A stretch of DNA of 12,104 nt from Bacillota bacterium (GTDB lineage: Bacteria; Bacillota; Clostridia; Clostridiales; Caloramatoraceae), in the NCBI GenBank assembly GCA_023415335.1, contig JAEZLD010000182.1, positions 1 to 12,104 of the forward strand. Direction: 5' to 3'. The notes beneath the pieces were generated by a model. That model worked only from the letters and a program-made list of their open reading frames with translations, was not told where the DNA came from and searched no databases. Made by a program: the position numbers and the translations under genes. Position 1 is the stretch's first letter. Every line of letters starts with the position of its first letter. This document shows, piece by piece, positions 1-6,041 of this stretch.

Positions 1-38
1 AGCTAGAACGGGCCTTAGATAAGCTGAAGGAATTATAA
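1..38 (+). CDS. 3' end of an upstream gene (partial, product unknown)
   Basis: Reading from base 3, twelve codons give LERALDKLKEL followed by TAA at 36-38. The charged, leucine-spaced composition is typical of a C-terminal amphipathic helix. A good intrinsic terminator begins 17 bases after the stop, which supports a real gene end here. Eleven residues are not enough to name the protein; helices of this kind close many enzymes, including PLP-dependent aminotransferases, but that is only a possibility. Confidence 0.5.
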   Translation, partial: LERALDKLKEL

Positions 39-55
39 GGTAAGGTTTAATAGCA

Positions 56-100
56 ATAGGCAGCAGCTGGTTTTTTAAATCCAGGCGCTGCCTATATTTT
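56..100 (+). terminator. Intrinsic terminator of the upstream gene
   Basis: ATAGGCAGC (56-64) pairs perfectly with GCTGCCTAT (87-95). An inner CTGG/CCAG stem (67-70 with 81-84) sits beyond a 2x2 internal loop. The stem is followed by a short T-rich run (96-100). It lies just after the TAA at 36-38, on the strand of that gene. Confidence 0.7.
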
Positions 101-144
101 ATACTCCAAATATACTATTGACAGGAGCATAAGAATATAGGTAA

Positions 145-309
145 TCAGGAGTTGCATTTTTTAATGACAAGGTGCCTTTTGCTACCATGGAGGATTTTAT
201 ACCTGGTGGAACACATCGTCTGATAGATTATGGCGAATCATCCAATTATATCAGGAAAAAGGAGGACTGGCTGGCTCCAAAAATTATAAACTGGAACGAG
301 ACAGCCTGA
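145..309 (+). pseudogene. Probable C-terminal gene remnant, 55 codons
   Basis: The frame is open from a stop at 142-144 to TGA at 307-309 and has protein-like composition, with segments such as VPFATMEDFIPGG, HRLIDYGESSNYIRKK and EDWLAPKIINWN. An internal ATG at 187 would give 40 residues, but no good ribosome site precedes it. A sequence rich in W, Y, D and P that ends as a coherent C-terminus is more like the tail of a decayed enzyme than a random frame. I do not recognise the parent family. The upstream part appears lost or frameshifted: the frames before 145 are closed by several stops. A terminator-like hairpin follows at 387-418. It could also be a small intact gene starting at 187, or chance. 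Confidence 0.35.
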
Positions 310-344
310 TGAAAGCTGGGTAATGGCATTGTGGGAGAGTATTA

Positions 345-391
345 AAGAGTGAAAAGTGAAGAGAGAAAATAGAAGAGAAAAGGTAGAAAAG
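345..391. repeat. Purine-rich degenerate short repeat
   Basis: The + strand is almost all A and G here, with degenerate copies of GAGTGAAAAGT and GAGAGAAAAT units. It has no coding signal and no strong fold. It sits between the gene remnant and the terminator-like hairpin, and looks like non-coding filler or a decayed tandem repeat. Confidence 0.35.
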
Positions 392-418
392 CCCCTTGGA
401 GAACTATATGGGCTTTTT
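387..418 (+). terminator. Terminator-like hairpin after the gene remnant
   Basis: AAAAGCCC (387-394) pairs with GGGCTTTT (410-417) around a 15-base loop and runs directly into a TTTTT tract (414-418). This is the form of a rho-independent terminator reading rightward. It would serve the remnant ending at 309. The loop is longer than usual. Confidence 0.5.
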
Positions 419-440
419 ATAATTAAGGGCATCCTTGTAT

Positions 441-550
441 GGGACACAAACATCCATTCCGGATGTTTGTAGGGGACGGACTCTGTGCCGTCCCATGGTA
501 TAGGAAAGCTTCGGGAATGTCTCCTAAATGGAGACATTCGCCCCTATGGT
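441..550. repeat. Compact element of three consecutive hairpins (MITE- or REP-like)
   Basis: Three near-perfect stem-loops follow one another. The first is ACAAACATCC (446-455) with GGATGTTTGT (461-470). The second is GGGACGG (473-479) with CCGTCCC (488-494). The third is GAATGTCTCC (515-524) with GGAGACATTC (530-539). ATAGG (500-504) can also pair with CCTAT (543-547), enclosing the third hairpin. Loops are 5, 8 and 5 bases. The G+C content of the stems is higher than the flanks. Arrays of short palindromes with a GGGACGG-type core in a gene-free gap look like interspersed palindromic repeats or a non-autonomous mobile element, but copy number cannot be judged from this window. A structured RNA is an alternative. 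Confidence 0.5.
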
Positions 551-636
551 AAAGCTATAAGGTATTGCATTTTTATTACATATTTGTACTCTAAGCAAAT
601 CGACGGGCATGGTGACAATAATGAAATTATAGAACA

Positions 637-666
637 AAGTGAGCAGCTGTAAAAAGCTGCTCGCTT
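637..666 (-). terminator. Terminator of the DUF4397 gene
   Basis: AAGTGAGCAGCT (637-648) pairs with AGCTGCTCGCTT (655-666), giving twelve pairs with one G-T wobble around a 6-base loop. It begins four bases beyond the stop codon at 671-673 of the leftward gene. The T-tract on the leftward strand is weak. Confidence 0.6.
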
Positions 667-670
667 AATA

Positions 671-1330
671 TTACATCTTTATATAGCTGTTCCCATCCAG
701 CGGCAGGAGAAGCTGAAGTGGTGGGTTGCCAGATACCATTCCTACAGCATATATGGTGTAATAGCGTCCCGACTTAAAAAGTGCATTTGGTACAGTCAGT
801 ACCACCTGATTGGTTCCCGGGAGCCTGAGCTGAAGGGTATAGGTTCCTGAAGGTAGCTCTCTGTAATCGGTTAAATCCTCATACCGTACGTCTGAGAAAA
901 GAACATCTCCATTGGACAGTGTGAGGTTTACTGCAGGTGCATCAGGTGAAAGATGGGAAAATCTTATTAATGCTTTTCCTGGGGGAATTGCAATTTTGGG
1001 TTCTAAGTACTCCTCTATGGAATAATTGGAACGCTCTCCTGCGATTGCCAGGGTGTAGACAGAGTGGCCTTTAATATTAATGGTATCTGTTACAAGAGCA
1101 CCTGTTTTCTTTCCTACAGGAAAAATAGACACATTATAGGTACCCTCTGCTAAAGGAATATAGGGTGTGAACTCCTGGTAGGATATATCGGAGGCAAGCA
1201 GCACTGTATTAAGATATACGTCTACGGAGTTGTTAGGCATAGGAGAGGCATTAAGTATTCTCATGTATGACAGGTGGGGGCATCCTGGGCAGGGTGAGGA
1301 TTCCCTAATGTTATCCTGAACTATGAACAT
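671..1330 (-). CDS. DUF4397 domain protein with two tandem modules
   Basis: The 219-residue protein has two homologous beta-rich modules, at about residues 22-100 and 120-199. Both open with a strand and an (N/H)xSP turn (RILNASPMP; RFSHLSPDAP), pass through a VDVYL/VNLTL strand and a GTY(N/T) strand, and end in a YT(L/I)YA-like strand. This is the pattern of DUF4397, a family of Ig-like or transthyretin-like folds without a defined reaction. A CPGCP motif (C14, C17) lies before the first module. I see no signal peptide or membrane helix, so export is not supported by the sequence. The ATG at 1328-1330 is preceded by AAGGAG with 6-base spacing. The gene is monocistronic, with its own promoter and terminator, and diverges from the cysteine protein at 1439. 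The function is unknown; a structural or spore- or envelope-associated role would be speculation. Confidence 0.85.
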   Translation of the reverse strand: MFIVQDNIRESSPCPGCPHLSYMRILNASPMPNNSVDVYLNTVLLASDISYQEFTPYIPLAEGTYNVSIFPVGKKTGALVTDTINIKGHSVYTLAIAGERSNYSIEEYLEPKIAIPPGKALIRFSHLSPDAPAVNLTLSNGDVLFSDVRYEDLTDYRELPSGTYTLQLRLPGTNQVVLTVPNALFKSGRYYTIYAVGMVSGNPPLQLLLPLDGNSYIKM

Positions 1331-1364
1331 GGCTGGCTCCTTATAAATAAATGTTGTACAGAAT

Positions 1365-1394
1365 ATAATATGCAGCAGGCAGATAAATGGTTAA
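1365..1394 (-). promoter_or_regulatory. Putative promoter of the DUF4397 gene
   Basis: On the - strand, TTAACC (1394-1389, four of six to TTGACA) and TATTAT (1370-1365) are separated by 18 bases. The predicted start lies about 28 bases before the ATG at 1330. The -35 box overlaps that of the opposite promoter. Confidence 0.45.
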
Positions 1395-1418
1395 CGCCTT
1401 TCACAATTATGCTATAAT
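1391..1418 (+). promoter_or_regulatory. Promoter of the C_GCAxxG_C_C gene
   Basis: TTAACG (1391-1396) and a perfect TATAAT (1413-1418) are separated by 16 bases. Transcription would start near 1425, which leaves a leader of only about 14 bases that begins at the ribosome site (AAAGGGGGA, 1424-1432). Confidence 0.6.
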
Positions 1419-1438
1419 AAAACAAAGGGGGAATTGTT

Positions 1439-1855
1439 GTGCTTAATGATATGGTATTGAAATATTATGATGGAGGATTCGACCTTAACTGTGCGGAAAC
1501 TGTGCTTTATGCCGCTAATGAAGAGTACTGCCTGAGTCTGTCTCCAGAGACTCTTAAGTCTGTAGCAGGCTTCGGGGGCGGCATGGCTATTGAGGAGGTC
1601 TGTGGCGCGGCAACAGGAGCGGTTGCAGTCATAGGTATAATGTTTACAAGAGAAAGGGCACACGAAAGCGATAGGATAAAGAATCTTACAGGGGAATTCA
1701 TGAATGCCTTTTATGAAAAGCTTGGAACATACAGCTGTAAAGAGCTGAAGGAAAAATATCGTACTGAAGATAAAAGGTGCCTCAGTATGGTGCAGGCAGC
1801 GGCGGATATTTTGGATGAGATAGTCATTAGAGAAAGAAGGGACCAGGCCTATTAA
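1439..1855 (+). CDS. C_GCAxxG_C_C family putative redox protein
   Basis: The 138-residue protein carries the cysteine pattern of the C_GCAxxG_C_C family: an early NCAET cysteine (C18), GFGGGM (44-49) leading to CGAATGAVAVIG (C55), then C100 and C114 in the C-terminal half. C31 is an extra cysteine. The glycine-rich stretch and the spaced cysteines suggest a metal, Fe-S or thiol redox centre, but no reaction is established for the family. The length is normal. The protein starts with GTG at 1439, six bases after AGGGGGA; the next in-frame ATG at 1451 is too far from the ribosome site. The gene is single, with a strong promoter just upstream. Its last codons and stop lie inside a hairpin shared with the convergent stomatin gene. 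Family assignment is fairly firm; function is not. Confidence 0.85.
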   Translation: MLNDMVLKYYDGGFDLNCAETVLYAANEEYCLSLSPETLKSVAGFGGGMAIEEVCGAATGAVAVIGIMFTRERAHESDRIKNLTGEFMNAFYEKLGTYSCKELKEKYRTEDKRCLSMVQAAADILDEIVIRERRDQAY

Positions 1856-1869
1856 AAGCCTGGTCCTTT
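1837..1869. terminator. Bidirectional terminator overlapping a stop codon
   Basis: AAGGGACCAGGC (1837-1848) pairs with GCCTGGTCCTTT (1858-1869), twelve pairs with one G-T wobble around a 9-base loop. It lies between the convergent genes ending at 1855 (+) and 1885 (-). The left arm and part of the loop are coding for the + gene, whose TAA (1853-1855) falls in the loop. The T-tracts on both sides are short (TTT rightward, CTTCTTTCTCT leftward). Confidence 0.65.
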
Positions 1870-1884
1870 GGAGTATGTTCTTGG

Positions 1885-2829
1885 TTATTTATTGCTTCCC
1901 TTGAGCATTTCGCCAATGGCTGCAATGCTTCCAAGAGATGATAGGGTTTCATTTGGAAGAATGAGCTTGTTGGCAGGGTTCTTGGCCATTTCCTGAAGAG
2001 CCTCAACCTGCTTGAGTGCAATTACTGTCTCATTGGTACCGGAATCAATTATAGCTCTATTAACCATAGATATTGCCTCAGCCTGTGCCTTTGCGATGGT
2101 CTCAACAGCCTTTGCCTTACCTTCAGCCTCCAGCAGCTGGGATTCCCTTAAGCCTTCTGCACGACGTATGTTAGCTTCTTTTTCGGCCTCAGCCTGGAGT
2201 ATCTTGGACTGCTTTTCTCCTTCAGCTCTTGCAATGGCACTTTGTCTGGCACCTTCTGCCTCAAGTATAACGGCTCTCTTATCTCGCTCTGCCTTCATCT
2301 GCTTTTCCATTGCATTTTGTATTTCAGCAGGAGGAATTATGTTTTTAATTTCAACGCTGAGTATTTTGATACCATATGCATCTGTTATTTCATCAACTAC
2401 CTTGAGAAGCTCTGAGTTAATAATGTCTCTTCCGGAGAGCACCTCATCAAGTGTCATATTACCTACTATGTTTCTCATGTTGGTAATAGTCGAATAAACA
2501 ATACCAGATACGAAGTTTTCTATGTTATATACGGCATCCTTGGCATTCATTATCTTGTAGAATATAACGTTGTCTATGGATATCTTTACATTATCCTTTG
2601 TAATTACGTTCTGTGGTTCTATATCAAGAATCTGTTGTTTTGTGGATATTTTTCTCCTGATGAAGTCAATGAATGGAAGCACAAAGTGCCAACCAGGCTC
2701 TAATACCTTGTAAAACTGTCCAAACCTCTCCACAAGATACAGGTATCCGGTGTTTACAATCTTAATGGATGATAATACGCATATAAGGGCTACTATAAGC
2801 ACAATAGCCAGTATTATTTCACCTTGCAT
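1885..2829 (-). CDS. Stomatin/paraslipin-type SPFH membrane protein
   Basis: The 314-residue protein has an N-terminal membrane helix (about 4-22), then an SPFH/band 7 domain (about 25-185) with VERFGQFYKVLEPGWHFVLPF, VITKDNVKISID and NMTLDEVLSGRD typical of stomatins. A long Ala/Glu-rich coiled coil follows (about 177-255) built from repeated AEGxxQS/AEAEKEAN units, and then a C-terminal segment rich in small hydrophobic residues. Such proteins form large membrane rings or microdomains that organise or protect other membrane proteins; the closest named relatives are QmcA (YbbK) of E. coli and the SLP-2/paraslipin group. The start at 2829 has a near-ideal ribosome site, GAGGAGG, with 7-base spacing. 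That site overlaps the last codons of the nfeD-like gene immediately upstream, so the pair is translated from one message. The length is normal and no key region is missing. The partner served in this cell is not visible. Confidence 0.92.
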   Translation of the reverse strand: MQGEIILAIVLIVALICVLSSIKIVNTGYLYLVERFGQFYKVLEPGWHFVLPFIDFIRRKISTKQQILDIEPQNVITKDNVKISIDNVIFYKIMNAKDAVYNIENFVSGIVYSTITNMRNIVGNMTLDEVLSGRDIINSELLKVVDEITDAYGIKILSVEIKNIIPPAEIQNAMEKQMKAERDKRAVILEAEGARQSAIARAEGEKQSKILQAEAEKEANIRRAEGLRESQLLEAEGKAKAVETIAKAQAEAISMVNRAIIDSGTNETVIALKQVEALQEMAKNPANKLILPNETLSSLGSIAAIGEMLKGSNK

Positions 2830-2831
2830 TT

Positions 2832-3257
2832 TTATTCCTCCTCAACCATTTTTATTATTAGCTTATTTCCCTCTATTCCGCAGATTACAGCATTGTTGCC
2901 TTTGCTAATAGGCTTGCCTGCATTTTTCACAGACCAATAAATACCATCCAGTTTTATTGTTCCATTCTTATCAATGCCCTCCTCCAATACTATCCTTCTC
3001 CCCAGGTAACTGTTTTCCATTGGAAGTGTCTTGGGAATGCTTTTTTTAAGCTTTTTGGTTATAAGCGGATAGATTAGAGAAAGTGCAACCAAGCTTAATC
3101 CTGTGAAGATGATAAACTGCACTAAAACTGTTGCTCTGAGGTAATAGGAAATTAAGGCTGCCAGACTTCCTACAGAGAAGCTGACAAAGAGTATGCTGCT
3201 TGTAAAAATGTCGATGGCTACACCTGCAGCAGCAATAATTATCCATACATATATCAC
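2832..3257 (-). CDS. NfeD family membrane protein
   Basis: The 141-residue protein has three membrane segments (about 3-18, 22-40 and 45-66) followed by a soluble OB-fold domain (about 84-137) with GRRIVLEEGI, GTIKLDGIYWSVKNAG and a terminal NKLIIKMVE strand. This is the short NfeD layout without the ClpP-like protease domain. NfeD proteins are genetic and physical partners of stomatins, and here the gene is two bases upstream of one, which makes an NfeD-stomatin operon very likely. The start is GTG at 3255-3257; no in-frame ATG precedes the first membrane helix. The ribosome site is a run of seven Gs, five bases before the start. An extended -10 promoter lies about 50 bases upstream. Function at family level is membrane quality control or microdomain assembly; the specific substrate is unknown. 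Confidence 0.9.
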   Translation of the reverse strand: MIYVWIIIAAAGVAIDIFTSSILFVSFSVGSLAALISYYLRATVLVQFIIFTGLSLVALSLIYPLITKKLKKSIPKTLPMENSYLGRRIVLEEGIDKNGTIKLDGIYWSVKNAGKPISKGNNAVICGIEGNKLIIKMVEEE

Positions 3258-3262
3258 TGTAT

Positions 3263-3269
3263 CCCCCCC
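3263..3269 (-). promoter_or_regulatory. Homopolymeric G7 ribosome binding site of the nfeD-like gene
   Basis: On the - strand a run of seven Gs ends five bases before the GTG start at 3257. It can pair with the CCUCC of 16S rRNA. No better ribosome site is present, so this run fixes the GTG as the start. Confidence 0.55.
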
Positions 3270-3308
3270 ATTCTCATTTTTGCTTAGAGAAAAATAAACT
3301 GTTAATTT

Positions 3309-3317
3309 ATTATAACA
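3309..3317 (-). promoter_or_regulatory. Extended -10 promoter of the nfeD-stomatin operon
   Basis: The - strand reads TGTTATAAT, a perfect extended -10 (TGnTATAAT). No good -35 is seen at 16-18 bases. Transcription would start near 3302, about 45 bases before the GTG. A 12-base direct repeat (CTGTTAATTTAT on the + strand, 3299-3310 and 3341-3352) begins on this element and recurs 42 bases upstream. Confidence 0.55.
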
Positions 3318-3365
3318 TAGTTAGAGGAGTTCTTACATACCTGTTAATTTATAATATTATTTTTA

Positions 3366-5117
3366 TTAGTTCAGTTTTTCGATACATTCCAAAAGCCTGA
3401 TGGCAGCATTGGTAGGTCCTGATTTTTCCCTGCCTGGAATGCCAAGCTGTGTTCTAAGCTGTCCAACCTTTATTCCGCAGGAGAAAAGGGCATTGAAATA
3501 AAGATCAATAAGCTCGTCTGTTTCCTTTTGCTTTTGATAAGGACCGAAAGGATTTGCGAAGTAGGAGGTTACCAGGCCGTTTTCTGTAGTGGTACCCTTT
3601 GCCATTCTGGTTCCTAAACGGAAAATTTTCTTTGCCTCATCAATTGAATTAAAAAACTCCAGCTCCTTGCCAGTCTCAAAGCTATCCTCGTAGTTATTAG
3701 CATAAAGAAACATATCCACCGGGTAGGGTTTTATTATATCCTTGTATGAGGCCACAGGTATTATCAATCTGGCATTTATTTTATCAGGATTCATAAAAAT
3801 ACATCTGTCAAGTTCCCTAAAGGCATAACCAGGGTCCAGGTCATCTAAACGTACAAAAGCACCTATTTCAGTCCCAGAGGCAACAGGTCTGTTCAAGGAA
3901 TCCAGCTTCAGTACACCCATATCATCGAATACTATTGTCATATCGCTTATATAACCTTCATTAAGGTTTCTGAAGGCTTCAAGAGTTTCTGATTTTCCAG
4001 CACCGCTATCACCCATGATTATAACATTGGCCTGTTTACCGCTTTTAAGCATTACGTTTACCATAGCCCCATGGACAGGGAGGAAGCCCTGTTTTATCAT
4101 TATAAGATTGTGAAGGGTAAGGGACATCTTTTTCATGTAACCAAAATAGTCTATTGCATCACTATGGCTTACATAACCAAGCATTATATTATTTTCCACA
4201 TCATCATAGAAAACAGTCTTCACATCCTCAGATGTATCCCTGGCTCCGAAAACATATACTATATCTGGTCGCCTTCCCATGTATTCATTTTTTCTTGCCA
4301 GCTCAAACAGATTTGAAAGTGCTATTCCGTGAGCCATAAAATCCCTGTGAAAATAGATATAGGCGAGGAGCCCTCCTATTTTAGCAGGATAACACATCCA
4401 GTGATCAGGATTAATGTCACAGTATTCCAGTGGATTTACCATTGTCTCTTTGAAATATCCATCCCTTGTATTTTTCTTTGGATAGGTTATAAATGGAGTA
4501 TCCAGCAATATGGTTTCAATGAAGGGGATATTTGCAAGGTTGCTATAGCCGTCTGGGATATCCCAGTCCATTGCAGAAACAATTATGCCTGCATTTCCTC
4601 CTGCAGGTATCTGCCTGTATACGCTGGGGGTAATCCCTATAATATGTTTTTGTATCTGTCTGTAGGTATTAAGTATGAGCTTGGAAAACTCTGAGTTAGC
4701 TTCTATGAAGGTTACCTGCTGAAATCCTTCATTTTGATGGCTGTTATGTATGACAGTATACCTCTCAAGCTTTCTCCAGTATTTGTAAAAATCCTCGATA
4801 AAATCATACAGAATCATAGGATTTTTAAGCATATAGCCATAGGATGTGTTTATTTCTGCAAGCTCAGACAAATCAAGATTCACCAGCATCTTAAGAAGAA
4901 TGCATAAGCTGTCACATAGGAATGAGCTTTGCTGATAAGGAAAGGCCTCTGAAATACCCTTATAAATAGTTGAATTTTTATCCCTTATGCGGCTTATATA
5001 TGACTTGAGTACCCTTTGAAAGCCGTTGCTGCTGAGAAGCTTCTCCGGGGAATCACAATACCTTGCTGTAAAATTTACAATAACCTTGTCATTGCTTATT
5101 GAGAATTCCTTTACCAT
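3366..5117 (-). CDS. PEP carboxykinase/HPr kinase-superfamily protein, function unclear
   Basis: The 583-residue protein has a C-terminal P-loop domain. FLPVHGAMVNV (H349, G350) precedes the Walker A motif GDSGAGKSE (369-377). This order, and the GxSGxGKSE form, match HPr kinase/phosphorylase, where the His acts with the P-loop. Later AKGTTTENG and SYFANPFGP (506-526) resemble the GTERG and CFGAPF region of ATP-dependent PEP carboxykinase. Acidic candidates for metal binding are D392 and D398-D399; the adjacent DD pair of both families appears replaced by D392-M393. The N-terminal half (1-340) has PAKIGGLLAYIYFHRDFMAHG (245-265) but no domain I can name. The ATG at 5117 follows GGAGG with 8-base spacing. 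The gene stands alone and diverges from rluB. Databases may label such proteins phosphoenolpyruvate carboxykinase, but the sequence departs from both classical enzymes; a kinase or phosphotransferase on an unknown substrate is equally possible. Confidence 0.7.
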   Translation of the reverse strand: MVKEFSISNDKVIVNFTARYCDSPEKLLSSNGFQRVLKSYISRIRDKNSTIYKGISEAFPYQQSSFLCDSLCILLKMLVNLDLSELAEINTSYGYMLKNPMILYDFIEDFYKYWRKLERYTVIHNSHQNEGFQQVTFIEANSEFSKLILNTYRQIQKHIIGITPSVYRQIPAGGNAGIIVSAMDWDIPDGYSNLANIPFIETILLDTPFITYPKKNTRDGYFKETMVNPLEYCDINPDHWMCYPAKIGGLLAYIYFHRDFMAHGIALSNLFELARKNEYMGRRPDIVYVFGARDTSEDVKTVFYDDVENNIMLGYVSHSDAIDYFGYMKKMSLTLHNLIMIKQGFLPVHGAMVNVMLKSGKQANVIIMGDSGAGKSETLEAFRNLNEGYISDMTIVFDDMGVLKLDSLNRPVASGTEIGAFVRLDDLDPGYAFRELDRCIFMNPDKINARLIIPVASYKDIIKPYPVDMFLYANNYEDSFETGKELEFFNSIDEAKKIFRLGTRMAKGTTTENGLVTSYFANPFGPYQKQKETDELIDLYFNALFSCGIKVGQLRTQLGIPGREKSGPTNAAIRLLECIEKLN

Positions 5118-5163
5118 TGACTAAACCTCCTAAAAATAAAAAAAAATTAATATATGTTAGTGT

Positions 5164-5172
5164 ATTATATCA
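5164..5172 (-). promoter_or_regulatory. Extended -10 promoter of the PEPCK/HprK-like gene
   Basis: The - strand reads TGATATAAT, a perfect extended -10. Transcription would start near 5157, about 40 bases before the ATG at 5117. No -35 match is seen at 17 bases. A poly-A tract (5140-5148 region on the + strand) lies in the leader. Confidence 0.5.
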
Positions 5173-5236
5173 TATAATATGCATGACAGCTATTAAAAAG
5201 TTGCAAAAATCTATTAATATTATAATAAGCTTATGA

Positions 5237-5265
5237 TTGCAGATATGGGCACTAGGGGCTATAAT
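5237..5265 (+). promoter_or_regulatory. Putative promoter of rluB
   Basis: TTGCAG (5237-5242) and a perfect TATAAT (5260-5265) are 17 bases apart. The leader of about 60 bases contains a small hairpin, GAGAAT (5282-5287) with ATTCTC (5292-5297), followed by TTT. Confidence 0.5.
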
Positions 5266-5323
5266 TACAATATGAATCCAGGAGAATTTATATTCTCTTT
5301 CACTATTGGAATATAGAATTAAT

Positions 5324-5329
5324 GAGGTG
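5324..5329 (+). promoter_or_regulatory. Ribosome binding site that sets the rluB start
   Basis: GAGGTG matches the GGAGGTG form of the Shine-Dalgarno sequence in full. Measured from its GG at 5326-5327, the ATG at 5334 is six bases away, an optimal distance. The ATG at 5322 overlaps this site and has no ribosome site of its own, so 5334 is preferred. Confidence 0.65.
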
Positions 5330-5333
5330 GAGT

Positions 5334-6041
5334 ATGAAGGAAAGACTTCAAAAATATATTGCATCCTGTGGAGCTGCATCAAGAAGAGCGGCAGAGAAGA
5401 TGATTTATGATGGGCGGATAAAGGTTAACGGCCTGGTGGTTAAGGAGATAGTAATGGTGGACGGGGACTGCGACAGGGTAGAGCTTGATGGAATGGTTCT
5501 TAGGCCAGAGGATAAAAAGCTTTATATTGTAATGAATAAACCTGTTGGGGTTATAACATCTTCCAGGGACCAGTTTAAAAGAAGAACGGTACTGGACCTT
5601 GTGGGTATAAAAGAAAGGGTATATCCTGTAGGCAGGCTTGATTATGATACATCCGGACTTCTCATTCTTACCAACGATGGGGATATAGCCAACAGAATAA
5701 CTCATCCCTCAAAACAGGTGGATAAGGAATACGAAGCTGAAATATTAGGTGTGCCTAATGATGATGAAATAAAGAGGTTTATGGAAGGACTGAAGATAGA
5801 CGATTATATAACCAGCCCTGCAATCTTCAGGATGGTTGAAAAAGGCCGTGAAACCTGCAAGGCGAAGATAGTAATACATGAGGGGAAAAACAGGCAGGTC
5901 AGGAGAATGTGTGATGCAATAGGTCACCCTGTAATCAGGCTACGCAGAATCAGGATAGGTAAAATAATGCTTGAAGGCCTTAAGGAGGGCCAATGGAGAA
6001 ACATGACGCACGAGGAGATGGAATACCTGAAAACCCTATGA
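5334..6041 (+). CDS. rluB: 23S rRNA pseudouridine synthase, RsuA/RluB family
   Basis: The enzyme isomerises a specific uridine of rRNA to pseudouridine; RluB of E. coli acts on 23S rRNA near the peptidyl-transferase centre. The 235-residue protein opens with an S4 RNA-binding domain (about 1-60; MKERLQKYIASCGAASRRAAE). The catalytic domain follows, with NKPVGVITS (68-76), GRLDYDTSGLL (100-110, catalytic Asp103) and EGKNRQVRRM (183-192) near the end. These are the signatures of the RsuA/RluB/RluE/RluF branch, and the length is usual. RluB is the common Gram-positive member; the exact target base cannot be read from sequence. The start at 5334 is chosen over 5322 because the ribosome site GAGGTG lies between them and the family usually begins MKERLQKY. 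Its stop overlaps the convergent gene's stop by six bases, without a terminator between them. Confidence 0.93.
   Translation: MKERLQKYIASCGAASRRAAEKMIYDGRIKVNGLVVKEIVMVDGDCDRVELDGMVLRPEDKKLYIVMNKPVGVITSSRDQFKRRTVLDLVGIKERVYPVGRLDYDTSGLLILTNDGDIANRITHPSKQVDKEYEAEILGVPNDDEIKRFMEGLKIDDYITSPAIFRMVEKGRETCKAKIVIHEGKNRQVRRMCDAIGHPVIRLRRIRIGKIMLEGLKEGQWRNMTHEEMEYLKTL

Noticed and set aside
118..145. TTGACA at 118-123 as a promoter for the 145-309 frame
   Set aside because: The best -10 at 16 bases is GGTAAT, a poor match, and the frame has no ribosome site after it. The TTGACA alone is not enough.
238..537. 99-residue open frame on the - strand across the hairpin element
   Set aside because: It runs through the purine-rich tract and the first two and a half hairpins, so its composition (S/F/P-rich) reflects the repeat. 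It has no ribosome site and no recognisable domain.
2012..2497. 161-residue open frame on the + strand, Ala/Ser-rich
   Set aside because: It is antisense to the Ala/Glu-rich coiled coil of the stomatin gene. Biased codons there keep the opposite frame open, and there is no ribosome site.
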